This document shows, piece after piece, positions 1 through 11,482 of a stretch of DNA of 64,000 bases. The position numbers were made by a program, and so were the translations under genes. Under the pieces are notes generated by a model. That model had not been told where the DNA came from. It searched no databases and saw only the letters and a list, made by a program, of their open reading frames with translations. Each line of letters begins with the position of its first letter. The first letter of the stretch is position 1. Source of the stretch: Bryum argenteum (Eukaryota; Streptophyta; Bryopsida; Bryales; Bryaceae); NCBI GenBank assembly GCA_037043015.1, contig CM073328.1, positions 793,409-857,408 of the forward strand. Reading direction: 5' to 3'.

Positions 1-2081
1 GGAGGGGTGCTGGTTGGTGCTGGTGGATCAAGAAGTTTCGCGAGTAGCCTTCCCTTTGAGCGCTCTGCCCATAGCAGCGATTTCCACATGTATCGAATTT
101 CTTTTTCAAGATCAATCTCTGTTTTCGGTTGCTTAAGCTTGTGCCTCGTGGCTAACAGATAGTAAGTGTACGTAAGAGTTTCATACGCATGCTTGTGCAT
201 CTCTTGAAACCTGAGAGCATGCTCCTCACTCATGCTGGCCAAGTGTCTTAGCTTCTTTTCGAGAACTCCAATAACCTCTTTAAAGAGCACCTCCGCCATT
301 TCATACTCGTTGATTGCAGGTTTTGAAGCAAAGGAAGCCATATATAACCGATGATACACAGCGTCCATATCCTGATCAACACTTGAATACAGTAATTTCG
401 AAAGGCGAACAGCCTCGTTGAAGGACTCCTTCATTTCCCTATCATGTCCCCCAATTTTATCTAAGCATGCGATTTTATCAAGATTTGCGATTAACAGCAG
501 ATGCCTATCCCTTGTCTCAATAGGCCTTGTAGGGACGATACTCTGAAAGTCCCCTAAACATTTCCTGGAGTTTTCCAAAAGACGATTCCAATCAACACGA
601 TCATCACGCTTGGGAACTTCACACCTTTTCAAGATGTACTCATTATACCAGGAAGCTACAGGATCCGGGCCTGGACCGCTGGATGATTGGCGCCGGTCAA
701 TGCATTTCTGCATGACATTCGATAACTTCAGGGGGAGATTGGACGCCGACAAACTATAATCGCCTTCATAAAATGTTCGGGTAATATTCGATTGCCGGGT
801 TAGAATTTGAACAATATCCGTCTCAAACCTATCATTCACACTCCTATCACGGTCTTCACTTGTTAAGTGCCAGCCTTCCGTGAGGGTCTCCAAAGCAGCT
901 TCACTAGACCAATACTGTCTTTGCAGCCGAGCTTGATGCAGTAAAATTGCCAGAAAAAGGCTATGGCACGGACATAAGATGGACACTCTATGACCACGTT
1001 CGTCAAAAGCAGGGTTTAACTGATTACCGGATATCAAAGGATCTTCACACTGGCATTTCTCGATTTTTGCGTAACGTCTCGCATCTCCCCAAAGCTCAAG
1101 AGCACGCTTGTAATTATCAAAACTCTCGCACAAGGAAGCACATATCCAGTATTTCATAATAAGCCTACTCCCGCTCATGTTGCGATCTGCACGGGCCGTT
1201 ATTGATCCAAAATAAATGCAAGGCACAAAATAGCCAGCTTATTGTTGCTACCATGAGGAGACTTAATAAGGTACTCATTTCCAACATAAAACGAAACCGC
1301 AAAAATTACAAAAACGACACTCAAACCAGCAGCTAGCCAGCAATGGCTATACGGGGACCAGATAAAATTATAAGCACGACCATGAAAGCAGCTGCGTAGG
1401 AATCAAAGTACCGCTAGAACGTGCAAAAATCCGATACCGACCAGACGCCCGAGACTTGTTGTCCACGACCGAAATGACTGACAACCGCCCATCGGCACAC
1501 AACTTCAAGATATTCATGACTTCCTCATCATCCGACACCAATTCCACGTCAGCCGCCTCAGCCGGTGTTAGTGGACGCGCTCTTTCTCCCTCAGGTCTCC
1601 CATCGCTGGCCTGATCTCCTCTGACCTGAAGGATAAAGGTCTCTGAGCCATCCTCATTGCTCGAGGAGCCCTTGATCTCGAAACCCTGGGCTTCAAGCGC
1701 ATGTGCATCGTCGATGCTGTTCACTGAAAACTCTCGAAACTTACGCGCAATTTCGAGCAGCTTAGCTGCCGATACATCTCCCAAATCGACCTGGCAATTA
1801 TTGAATCACAAGTAAGTCGCCCGGATCAGATCACTGATTAGAAAGGCCTACCCAGAGATTACATACTCTAGATCGTTATGAACAGTCGGGCAATCCAGTC
1901 ACTCGACAAAGTCCTGTCAGAATTGGTTCACATGTGAAAGGACGATCTGTTCACGCACGACTTCCACGAGAGTTCACAAGGAGAACACGATCCGCAACTA
2001 ACTGCAATTATGTGCTGAACTCATGCATACCTGATGCTCCATGTCCGGCGCGGGCTGACGCAGGTGCTCTCCGTGCTGCAT
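1..2081 (-). CDS. Unrecognised plant protein, 5' part (3 exons visible, runs off left edge)
   Basis: I do not recognise this family. Three exons join cleanly on the minus strand: 2081-2031 (ATG, MQHGEHLRQPAPDMEHQ, donor CAG/GTATGC), 1790-1412 (acceptor TGCCAG/GTCGAT, donor GCG/GTACTT, phase 1) and 1237-1 (acceptor AATAAG/CTGGC), with the last frame open to the window edge. About 555 residues are visible. The first 140 are acidic and hydrophilic. The large exon is rich in long helices with a C.C...C.C cluster (KCQC ... ILCPC) roughly 60 residues in, which could bind metal, and a helical C-terminal part with TPR-like spacing (EMAEVLFKEVIGVLEKKLRHL). The start is the first in-frame ATG after the upstream TGA/TAG-rich stretch; the frame stays open to about 2288 without another ATG, so a further 5' exon is possible. 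The splice joins are inferred from consensus sites and frame continuity. Confidence 0.7.
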
Positions 2082-2321
2082 CAACACTCGATCCGACGCA
2101 CGACGAGGAGGAGTCCGTGACCAGAAGGTGCGACGCCGCGGACCCTTGAGGAAGAGCTCGGTCCGTGGCTGGACAATTCTACCACGCGCAACAGCGGTCG
2201 CACAAGGCGATTGTGCTTGCTGGAGCCACTCTGCATGTATTTCACCAGTCGGACCGCCGGCAGAAACTGTGAAACCCTGAAACCTCAATCGAAATGCAAA
2301 GGGCGTCTGACAAATTCTGGG

Positions 2322-2417
2322 CCACGTTACAGAGAACTGGTGGTAGTCTCATAATTGCCAGGTTTTATAATAATATATCACTGTCCAAACCATTCTTCCA
2401 ATGGTTCACTGCACACT
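2322..2417 (+). repeat. 96-bp repeat, left copy of an inverted pair
   Basis: This stretch recurs almost unchanged on the opposite strand at 15,005-15,102, with only a few substitutions and a two-base indel. Homology stops abruptly at both ends. The two copies face each other across the whole repeat island. I cannot tell whether they are ends of a very large element, two insertions of a small one, or debris of an inversion. Confidence 0.8.
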
Positions 2418-2449
2418 AAGTTACATTGTCGGCTCAAGGAATTCACGTA

Positions 2450-2838
2450 AGGTAGAATGCCCTTAAACCGCTCAAATAAGAGATTCAGCATGGTTGTGGA
2501 CATCGTGTGTATTGTTTGTAATTTTTCTTCGATGGAGAAACAAGAGGGAGAGTGAATGCAAAAATTTCCAGAATTAAATAGCAAAAGATGAATTTACCAC
2601 AAATTTTTGAAGTCAAAAGTGTACATGACCTTAAACCGCTCAGTAGACTCTCCTTTGTGGCGGGTCACGCATGTAGCAAAAACCGTGCAAAAAGATTCCA
2701 GATCAAGTCACTATGAACCCTCAGATTTCAGAATATTCTTTTTTGCCGTGGGTGCAAAAAGGTCCAGGCCATGGGCGGTTTAACAGGCAGTCTAGCATGC
2801 GCTTCAGGGGGGCCGAACGGTTTAAGGGCATTCTACCT
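2450..2838. mobile_element. MITE with 21-bp perfect terminal inverted repeats and TA target duplication
   Basis: Both ends carry AGGTAGAATGCCCTTAAACC (one further G also matches) in inverted orientation, flanked by TA on each side (2448-2449 and 2839-2840). The 389-bp interior has no coding capacity. An extra internal copy of the CCTTAAACCGCTC motif lies near 2,631. The TA duplication suggests a Tc1/mariner-type non-autonomous element; the TIR is not the usual Stowaway one. It sits about 370 bp upstream of the first gene's ATG. Confidence 0.85.
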
Positions 2839-2840
2839 TA

Positions 2841-3501
2841 GATGTTGGAAGTGGAGTCTGAGTCATCCAAACCGTCCCCGGCTTGGATTGTGACTGACTA
2901 TCCACTGACACTTGCCTGCAGGGCACTAATTCATTAGAGGCCTGGAGTCCTAGGGTCCTGGGGGAGTTCCAAGAGGGGCAAGGGTGATGGTATGGCATGG
3001 TGATGGTATGGGGGGTTCTGGGGTCTTGGGGACGGGGTCTTGGGGGAGAGAGTCTTGGAGGGATTTATCCCATACTGTTTGGAGCCGCTTCCTCTCCCTA
3101 AAAAGTATAAGAGTGTTGGGGGCAGGGTTGGACATAGTGATATTTTATTTCTACATGCACCCCAAGTCCATGTGGTACCCCCTCAAGGGGGTCCATGTGG
3201 CAAAACAGCCCCCACAAGCTTCATCTTGTTCATTGATTAATTCGAATATATAGCTAGTGACACTATACACCTTAAGTGCCTATTACATACTATACTATAC
3301 GTAGTACATACTTAGTATTTGATTGGAGAATCAAATGAGACTTGGTGATTAATGTAGAAAGAACTAGTCACTCTGGCTTGGAGGGAAACGACGTTGGTGG
3401 GAGGAAGAGCTTTTCAGACAAGGATACATTAATATACAAAATTCTTATAAATTTGGAGTTTTTATCAAATTAGGATTAGATAAATAATAGACAAAGCATG
3501 G
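2841..3501. other. Intergenic DNA, no gene seen
   Basis: Contains a G-rich stretch near 2,950-3,060 (runs of GGGG, GGTCTTGGGG) and otherwise AT-rich DNA. Short open frames here have no coding character. Confidence 0.6.
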
Positions 3502-3505
3502 TTAA

Positions 3506-4403
3506 CCCTTAACCGGGCGAATGTCGAAAATCGATATTTTGAATGAGTGCACCAACTTTGAAGAGTCATATTAACTTCTTCATCCGGATTCCGTTTTGGA
3601 TGAAATCACTTGGGTTGGGTCCCAATGAATCAAGTCTAGTTTGTGTGGTAAAAATTGCAGGCCCATACAATGAAGTATGAAGAAATGGCATGCATTTTAG
3701 TGAAGGTAGCTCTTGTATTTGAGTATTCAAGCATGGGGCATGCTTTACCATTGTGAGGCAATTATAGGAAATCTAAAAGATGTTTTAATGAATTTTTTAT
3801 ATAGTCATGGTCTCAAGATGAAGGCTAACAACTTTTTCATTGAAAGATTTTTTATCCGAAATTTTTTGGTATTGGATTTGCAACGATGTTTCTATCTTGA
3901 AAAAAAAAGTGAATAAATGGATGATTTTTGAGGAGCTATATCTCCTTCATCCACAGTTGGAAATTAATTTATTTTTTTTGGGATGAATCATAACTAGAGT
4001 CTAGTTTAGTAGTGAAAACCTTGACAAAATCAAAGATATATTGAAGATAAGGCATAGATTCGAGTATAAAGGGCTGAGTTTTGAACTACTTTTCCTTTGT
4101 AAATGATTTTGCCAATTTTCACCTTTGCAAGGTCATTATCTGTGCAAAAAAGTGTTTCTCATGGCTTTTACTTGTTCGAGGATGTTATTGAGATGGAAGT
4201 AAACATCTTTGTAATTGGTGATTTTTTACTACAATAAGTATATTGGTAGCATTTTCAAATTAAAATTTGACCCACATGATGTACAATATGTTTCACTACG
4301 AGATTGTACGGTTGAGATTTGAATAACTTACCTTCGTTTCCATTTATGACACTTTTTTGAAAGTATGTTGTTTTATATACCAATGAGTCAAAACATTTAG
4401 GGG
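3506..4403 (-). mobile_element. TTAA-flanked non-autonomous element (copy D), related to 13,466-14,434
   Basis: Starts CCCTTAACCGGGCG after TTAA (3502-3505) and ends CATTTAGGGG before TTAT. Its sequence follows the reverse complement of element B at 13,466-14,434 along most of its length, for example the stretch around TCACTTGGGTTGGGTCCC matching B near 14,320-14,345. No coding frame. More diverged than A or B, hence probably older. Confidence 0.75.
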
Positions 4404-5437
4404 TTATTGAAGTCAAAGAAACTTGCATACTTGTTTCTCAAATCTCTCATATAGGGCCATAGGGGTCGAACAACACTAGGGTAGATCAAAATATACATTA
4501 CGCCTCTAATTTCTCTAAATCTCATTACTATGTACTATGACCATTTTTGAATCCCTCCACATCCTTATGTACGAATTTCTCTATACATTTAGGTAGAAGA
4601 AGTGATGAAGTGTGAAAATCATGAAGTGATGAAGTGATGAAATGTGCAAATTATCATGAAGTGATGAAGTGATGAAGTGTGCAAAGTACCAAATAAATTA
4701 TAGTGTTAGAGAGAGCACCATTCCATGTTGAACATGTTGAGTAACCACTTCCCAATAACTCATTCTTTTCTTACTATTTTTACCGAACAAAAAACTTAGT
4801 CTTTGACATATTAACGTAATTTAGTGAAAATTGAATTTTTTTGTTGTATTTTTGTGCAATCTACCATATTCATACAATCTACAAGTCGGGAATTTTACCA
4901 AATAACTTTTTTGGCACAAAATGCTACTTTCACGAAGTACCAATACTAGAAAAGTTTCGATGGAGGTGGCTACAAATATAGTAACTTTTATCGTTAGTCT
5001 ACGATTGCAAATAGAAGTCCCTTTAACTCTCTTTGATTCCCTATACTTTTACCACTTAGTGCCTCTTGCATTCTATGTCAATTTATGTTTATAGATTCCC
5101 CATTACCTAAAGCACCCAACAAAATTAGGCATTTCAAGGGCTTTGACTTTTGGTACTTCTTGATACAAAGTACTTGTCACTAAGTCTGTCACCCTAGTGT
5201 GCTTTCACACATGTGTTTTTTGGTACTTTTAACATATTTGAAATGTCACAATCACAATGTCATATATATTTGTAACTGCAAAAATCAATTTCATGCATAA
5301 GGATGTTCTCAAAATTTGAATGTTTGAGAACATTCTTGTACTCTGATAACATAAAGACAAAGTTGTAAACTGTAATTTAGAACTCCTGACACCCTATGCA
5401 TCAACTAATTATGAAAATAAAGACACATGTAATGTCA
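4404..5437. other. AT-rich intergenic DNA with a short GAAGTGAT tandem array
   Basis: No gene. A small array of GAAGTGAT/GAAGTG units lies at about 4,597-4,680. The rest is AT-rich and unassigned. Confidence 0.6.
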
Positions 5438-6300
5438 CAGACACGAGAAAGCAAGACATAAGTGCGCCTGACCCTAGGAGGCGCAGTTGATTAGGCTATA
5501 AGGCCAAAGCGGACAACTCGCCTACGAGTGTCACGGACACGAGGAAACAAGACACAAGAATAGCTAAAACTAAAAGAGGGAAATAAAGACACAAGAATAC
5601 ACAACACCAAAGGGAATCAGAAGAAAAGTACACAACAACAACACCAAGAGGTGCAAGCGAGAGCTCCATGAGATGCGTTGTCGAGACTAAGGTTGCCCTC
5701 AGCCTCGACTTCTATATATATTGGGTCCAAGGCCTAAGATCTTCAAGACCTTCCATGACCTTCTAAAGCCTACTAAGACCTTCTTAGACCTTCCGAGAAC
5801 TTCCAAGAATTTCCAAGACCTTCTAGGACCTTTCGCAAACTTCCACAACCTTCCAAGAACCTTCCTAAGTTGTTCCCTTGGTACATAGCCGTGACATTAC
5901 CTCCCCTTTTAGCTTCGTGGTTTTCTACTTCAACAGCTCGTGGTATTGGTTGAAATCGTTCACAGATAGTAGATTCTTTACATACTTCTAATTAAAAGGG
6001 AGACATGAAAAACTGGATTACCTTCATGGAAGCATGTAACTTCAACCGATACACAACCGGATTGAATTTGCTCTAGGATACGGAATGGGCAAAGTCGTCT
6101 ATAGTCCAATCTGTCGCACGGATGATTAGTCTTCATGTTTCCTACGGAATAGGCAAAGTTGTCTATAGTCCAATCTGTCGCAGTCGATTAGTCTTCATGT
6201 TCCCAATTTGTAGCAGGATCGATTGGTCTTCATGTTTCGCCGGTCTTCATGTTTTGCCGAATATGCCATACCTTATCACCACCATGAAAAGCAGGAGATA
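5438..6300 (-). mobile_element. Ty3/gypsy LTR-retrotransposon remnant (3' LTR, polypurine tract, integrase tail)
   Basis: Fossil. On the minus strand an LTR begins TGTCACGG at 5,893 and ends CCGTGACA at 5,529, with a second copy of the end-type sequence reaching 5,438. Directly upstream is a polypurine tract AAAAGGGGAGGTAA (5,907-5,894). Beyond it, to about 6,300, lie degraded remains of the integrase C-terminal region, recognisable from the PVFHVSLL motif typical of Ty3/gypsy, with a local tandem duplication near 6,075-6,230. The LTR itself contains many AAGACCTTC-like short repeats. No intact frame and no second LTR are seen, so this is an old, broken, truncated copy. Confidence 0.7.
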
Positions 6301-7129
6301 TCTTTCGAAACGAGTCTGCTAAAGTCTTATACAAATTTTGGGCTTGTTGTAACTACAAATTTGAGGGAGAATACCAAAACTTAGATGGACCAGAACCGAC
6401 TAAAGAACACAAAGACCTTTGATTCAAGCAATGAGGAAGATGATACTAATTTTAGTGTCTATGAATCTAAATAGGTGAACTCCAGTAGGATTATTATTGG
6501 TGTTAGCAATCATCGTCAAGCAATCCATGTCACAGTCGACAATGGATGTCGTGTCCTTTTGTAAATGGCCACTTTCAAAATTTACCTGTGTTGATTTATT
6601 GGAAAGCCTTGATGTCAAATCGTTACTACAAAATGATCTTTTAATGTTGCGAAAGTGTTGAAACCAAATTTTGTACCATTGGTAATAAATATGTATAAAA
6701 AATGGACCTATAATAGATAGGATTGACCAAGTAACCACCCATCTACTACCAAACATTAAAGTACACGTGGAGCGTGCCTAGTCTTTATGACCATTAAGAA
6801 TCCTTCGAAAGTGACACATGTCAAAAAGAAATTTACCGTGTACATCGTAAAATTTGAATTACAAGAAGAAAATAGCATCAGTTAAATAAATATTATAGTT
6901 TAGTAACATAAGCAAATTTCCTCCATGTCAAAAATAATTGCTACCAATTCGTCAAATTAAACTAACATGGGGCAAATTATCACTAAATCAACAAGTCACT
7001 TGCACAATAACAAATCTAATGTAGACAAATGGCACATGTACATGGCACATACAACTTGCGACTATATATGACACGTCAAAAATGCTCATAAGGTGGCAAC
7101 AAGAGAGTACATAAGGCTAAAACGTAATA
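6301..7129. other. AT-rich intergenic DNA, nothing assigned
   Basis: No gene, RNA or bounded repeat could be supported here. Confidence 0.5.
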
Positions 7130-7262
7130 TGACCGAATCAACATATGAACAACAACAAAACCGTGTTGGAAAATGTCCAAATCAACTCGACCTAATCAAC
7201 AGCCATAATCAGCGGACTCTTGTTTGATTTTTGTTGATCTGGTCACAAAATTTCTAGTAATT
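7130..7262 (+). mobile_element. Probable relic of a CACTA-type element end
   Basis: The stretch TTGATCTGGTCACAAAATTT followed by CTAGTAATTG resembles the right end of the CACTA element at 10,395-10,423 (GATTTGGTCACAG then TTTTCTAGTAGTG). The subterminal motif TCAAC/GTTGAT recurs upstream. The partner left end was not found, so only a degraded terminus is claimed. Confidence 0.4.
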
Positions 7263-7320
7263 GTAAATTATTGAAGTTTTTGGGTTTTGAGGTTCACAAA
7301 ACGCCTTGGGCCTTTGAGGA

Positions 7321-8225
7321 TTAATATATAGACTAGTATGGCCCGCGGCTTTGTCACGGGTATATTAATTGTAATTAGGTTATTTTTGTAATTTCTGGAC
7401 TTTTGAAGGCCATAAATACTTCAAACTTCAATATTTTGGGACCCGCTGACCCGTCTTGCGATCGGATTGTGTTCAACAACTCTACAAAATAACCCACTCT
7501 TATTGACACCTCATGCGGCCCGATTTGACCGAGGGTCCCTTTTATCGTAATGTGACAAACAAAACCCTAAGAGTAAGAGTAAAACAATAGAGGTTACATC
7601 CAAACAGAACCCTAAAAGTAGTAGCTTTCTTGGTATAGAGACTACTATGGCCTGCGGCGTTGCCACGGATATTTTTGTCGTGGAATTAGGTCCTATCCGA
7701 CCGAAGGTGCAGCCCGATTCCACCGGCGGTCCCTAAGATCATAATGTCACAAAACAAAACCCTCAAAGTAAAAGTAAATGATAGAGGTCGGATCCAAACA
7801 AAGAAACAAACAAAACAAACAAAACAAAACAAACCACCTCCCTTAATATATAGACTAGTATGGCCCGCGGCGTTGCCACAGATATTTTTTCTCGTGGAAT
7901 TAGGTCCGATCCGACCGGCGGTCTCCGAGATTATTATGTTATTCAACAAAACCCTAAAGTAAAGGTAATGATAGAGGCCACATCAAACAAAGAAAAAAAA
8001 CATTCAAACCAAATAAAACAAACAAACAATCTACCTCATTTAGTATATAAACTAGAATAGCCCGCGGCGTTGCCACGGATAATTTGTAACTTTTTGATTG
8101 GTGGTGGGGCTCCATCCGACTTGCCGTATTGCCCAATCTAACCGACGGTAGGGCCCGATCCGACTGGTGGTCCCGGAGATCATAATGTCACAAAACAAAA
8201 CCCTAAAAGTAAAAATAAATGATAG
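7321..8225 (+). repeat. Tandem array of about 200-bp units with a GC-rich hairpin (possibly Helitron-type ends)
   Basis: Four units start near 7,328, 7,634, 7,845 and 8,042. Each opens with TATAGACTAGTATGGCCCGC or a close variant and contains the inverted pair CCCGCGG...CCACGG, a GATCCGACCGGCGG-like stretch, CATAATGTCACAAAACAAAA, GATAGAGGTC and an A/C-rich tail. The first unit is longer (about 310 bp). The TATAGACTAG start plus hairpin resembles Helitron termini, but no Rep/helicase is present and the class is a guess. Confidence 0.65.
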
Positions 8226-9291
8226 AGGTCGCAAACGAACTAGCCAACGCACCAGTCAACGAACCAGCCAACGAACCAACCAATGAACCAACCAACGAAC
8301 CAACCAACGAACCAACCAACGAACCAACCAATGCACAAACCATCCAACCAACGAACGAACCAACCAACCAACCAACCAATCAACCAACCAACCAACCAAT
8401 CAACCAACCAACCAACCAACCAACCAATCAACCAACCAACCAACCAATCAACCAACCAACCAACGCACGAACTAACCAGAAAAAACCAACGCACGCAAAA
8501 ACAAACGCACGCCAAAACAAACGCACGCAAAATTCAAACGCACGCAAAATTCAAACGCACGAAAAAACAAACACACGCAAAAATCAAACTCATGAAAAAA
8601 ACAAACGCACAAACAAACAAACGCACGAAACAACAAACGCACGAAAAAACAAACGAACGGAAAAATAAACCAACGAAAAAACAAACGCACACAAAAATCA
8701 AACGCACGAAATAACAAAGCAACAAAAAAACGAACCAACGAAAATACAAACCAACGAAAAAAGAAAGCAACGAAAATACAAAGCAATGAAAAAACAAACC
8801 AACAAAAATACAAACCAACGAAAATACAAACCAACGAAAAAACAAAGGCACAAAAAAGCAAACGCACAAAAAATCAAACGCACGAAAAAACAAAGACACA
8901 AAAAAGCAAAGGCACGAAAAATCAAACGCACGAAAAAACAAACCAACGAAAAAACAAACCAACGAAAAAACAAACCAACGAAAAAACAAACCAACGAAAA
9001 AACAAACCAACGAAAAAACAAGCGCAGGAAAAGCAAAAGCCTACAAAAATCAAACGCACAAAAAGTCAAGCACACAAAAAAACAAACGCGCGCAAAGATC
9101 AAACTTGCAAAATAACAAACGCGCGCAAAGATCAAACTTGCAAAATAACAAACGCACGAAAAAACAAACGCACGCAAAAGCATACGCACGCAAAAATCAA
9201 ACGCACGCAAAAACAAACGCACAAACAAACAAACGCACAAACAAACAAATGCACGAACAAACAAACGCACGAAACAACAAACGAACGGAAA
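8226..9291. repeat. A/C-rich minisatellite, left segment
   Basis: Begins as CCAA/CGAA tetranucleotide repeats (to about 8,470) and passes into units of about 15-16 bp such as CGAAAAAACAAACCAA and AAAAACAAACGCACG. The long frames through it, which read as Phe/Val/Cys-rich peptides on the minus strand and Lys/Asn/Thr-rich ones on the plus strand, are by-products of the repeat and not genes. It continues after two insertions at 10,424 and 11,483. Confidence 0.9.
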
Positions 9292-9892
9292 CACTACTAG
9301 AAAATCCAGCGTCCAAATCAACATGAAAACGTTGAGAGTTTCAGTTGATTCGGACGCGTTGATCCGGACATTGATCAACACAAAAGTGTTGAAATTATCT
9401 GTTGATTCGGTCAAGCATAATACATTTTTTACTAGATTTAAATTAAAACAACCAATGGGGCCCACCTTAAACCAGACCGTCTCAGATAGGGGCTCACCTC
9501 AACCCCCTCCAGAGCCACAAGTGCTGGGGGCTAAGATCGAACCCACCGCCTCCTGGCTCCCAACTCATGTCCTTCGCCACTACACCACCTCAGTCCATGC
9601 ATACACGTGATTGTTTTAATTTCTTACTTATAGAGAAACTGCCCCATTGGCTATTAATTTGCCTTGTAAAATTGTTTTTTTTTCAAAAAAAATTTTTTTG
9701 CACTATTTCATGCAGGTATTTTTCTACATATAGAAAAAATTTCAAAATTTTTTGATTTTTTTTTTTTTTAGGCTGCGGCGTCTTTTTACTGCCCAGCAGA
9801 CTTTGAATATTTTTCACGATGTAATTTTTTTTTTTTTCAAAATTTTTTCATGCTCTATTCCATGCAGGTATTTTCTACATATAAAAAAAAAT

Positions 9893-9929
<37 letters not shown>

Positions 9930-10423
9930 GTTGGGGCGACTTTTTGCTGCCCAGCAGACTATGAATATTTTTCACGATGTAAAACTTTTTCTTTTTTTTC
10001 AAAATCTTTTTATGCTCTATTTTGTGCATGTATTTTTCTACATGTAGGAAAAATATCAAAAAAAATTGAGTTTTTTTCTTTTGAAGAAGTGAGGATGCCC
10101 CAAAGCATCTTCGTTTTTCATTTTGCATTTTAATCAATGTCAGAAAAAGATTAAAAAGATCTCCAAAGATTCCAAATATTCTAGAAGATTCCAAAAAGTT
10201 TCCTAGATTATTTCATAAGATTCCAAAAATATTCCAAAAATATTCCATATTTGATGAAATTTTGTTGATTCGGTCATTACACTACTCAAATCAACAAAAT
10301 ATATTTAACAAACTGTTGATTTTTACAAAAAGCTCAAAAATCAGTGAAAACGGTCAATGCAGTGCCCCAAACAACAAAAATCTATTGATTTTATGATGAT
10401 TTGGTCACAGTTTTCTAGTAGTG
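9292..10423. mobile_element. Non-autonomous CACTA (En/Spm) element, 1,132 bp
   Basis: Ends are CACTACTAGAAAA and TTTTCTAGTAGTG, a 13-bp perfect inverted repeat of the CACTA type. The 3-bp target duplication is AAA. Subterminal copies of a GTTGATTCGGTCA-like motif occur near both ends. The middle holds three tandem copies of a T-rich unit of about 150 bp (around CATGCAGGTATTTTTCTACA at 9,710, 9,862 and 10,023). No transposase is encoded, so movement would need an autonomous relative. Confidence 0.92.
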
Positions 10424-10681
10424 AAAAATAAACCAACGAAAAAACAAACGCACACAAAAATCAAACGCACGAAATAACAAACCAACAAAAAAACAAAGCA
10501 ACGGAAAAACAAAGCAACGAAAATTCAAACCAACGAAAAAACAAAGGCACGAAAAAACAAGCGCACAAAAAATCAAACGCCTACAAAAATCAAACGCACA
10601 AAAAACAAACGCACGGAAAACAAAACGCACGGAAAACAAAACGCACGAAAAAACAAACGCACGAAAAATCAAATGCACAAA
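10424..10681. repeat. A/C-rich minisatellite, middle segment
   Basis: Same repeat as 8,226-9,291. The first 80 bases repeat the pattern at 8,658-8,740 almost base for base, which provides the pre-insertion site for the CACTA element. Ends at the solo LTR. Confidence 0.9.
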
Positions 10682-11482
10682 TGTTAGTCGGGCATGAGTG
10701 GAAGTGCTTTACGAGACTACCTAAGTCGACCACTGTTCGTATTTTTGAGGCAACGTAGAGTACTTTGATGGAGTACTAGATGGGCAAGAGGAAGTACAGC
10801 CAATGTTAATGAACACTTCGAGGATCAAACCGGGCCGACTTAAGACTCCGTTGGCTGCTTCGTGGACTACCGGTGGACTTGCTGTGAACTCAGCGTTGGC
10901 ACCAGTTGGCGGAGGGTAACTGTGAGAAAAGAGAGACTCTTGGCGCCAGCGTTGTAGCCCAATGATGATGTTGAGAGCAAGGGGGCTATTCTAATCTTGG
11001 CCAGCAAGTGCATAGTTTAGAGGGTAGGAAGACAGTGAGTGAGGACGGAAGGAAAAGCTCCTGCTACCAGCGTTGCCTTACGCTGTTTTGTACTTAGGCG
11101 TCGAAGAGGGGAACAGACGACCTGCCAAGTAGCACTTCATGGTTTGCGAGGGGGGTCGAGGACAGCAAGCTGCAACGGCAGGAAGTAACCGCCAAGAAGA
11201 GTAGAGCAGAGTAGTTAGGAGGGGTAGTTAAGCAAAGAAAACACATACGTAGAAGTAGAGGAAGACTGGCCATGGCCTTTGTATTGAATCTGAAAATAAA
11301 AGTACAATTGCATTCACTCCCTATCCTCAATCAGAATGCCTAAGCTGTAAAAACCAGTGCCTATCATGTGCTAACTACGGCCTTAAGTAGTCGCTGTTGC
11401 CAAAATCCATGCTACCGTTCGGTGCCCCTATCCTCCCGACGTGGCCGCGATCATCATGTTGGCATCGTTGACTACGGTAACA
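10682..11482. mobile_element. Solo LTR of an LTR retrotransposon, 801 bp
   Basis: Fossil. Starts TGTTAGTCGG and ends CTACGGTAACA, so it has TG...CA ends with TGTTA/TAACA inverted termini. It is flanked by a 5-bp target duplication ACAAA (10,677-10,681 and 11,483-11,487). There is no internal region, primer-binding site or polypurine tract, so it is a solo LTR left by LTR-LTR recombination. The perfect target duplication argues for a fairly recent insertion. Ty3/gypsy or Ty1/copia cannot be decided from the LTR alone. Confidence 0.88.

Noticed and set aside
4291-4320. CACTACGAGATTG as the missing left end of the 7,262 CACTA relic
   Set aside because: Only the first seven bases fit, and subterminal motifs are absent next to it.
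8219-9465. Long overlapping open frames on both strands (Asn/Thr/Lys-rich or Phe/Val/Cys-rich)
   Set aside because: They are translations of the A/C minisatellite; all frames of such a repeat stay open. There is no splice, start context or conserved domain.
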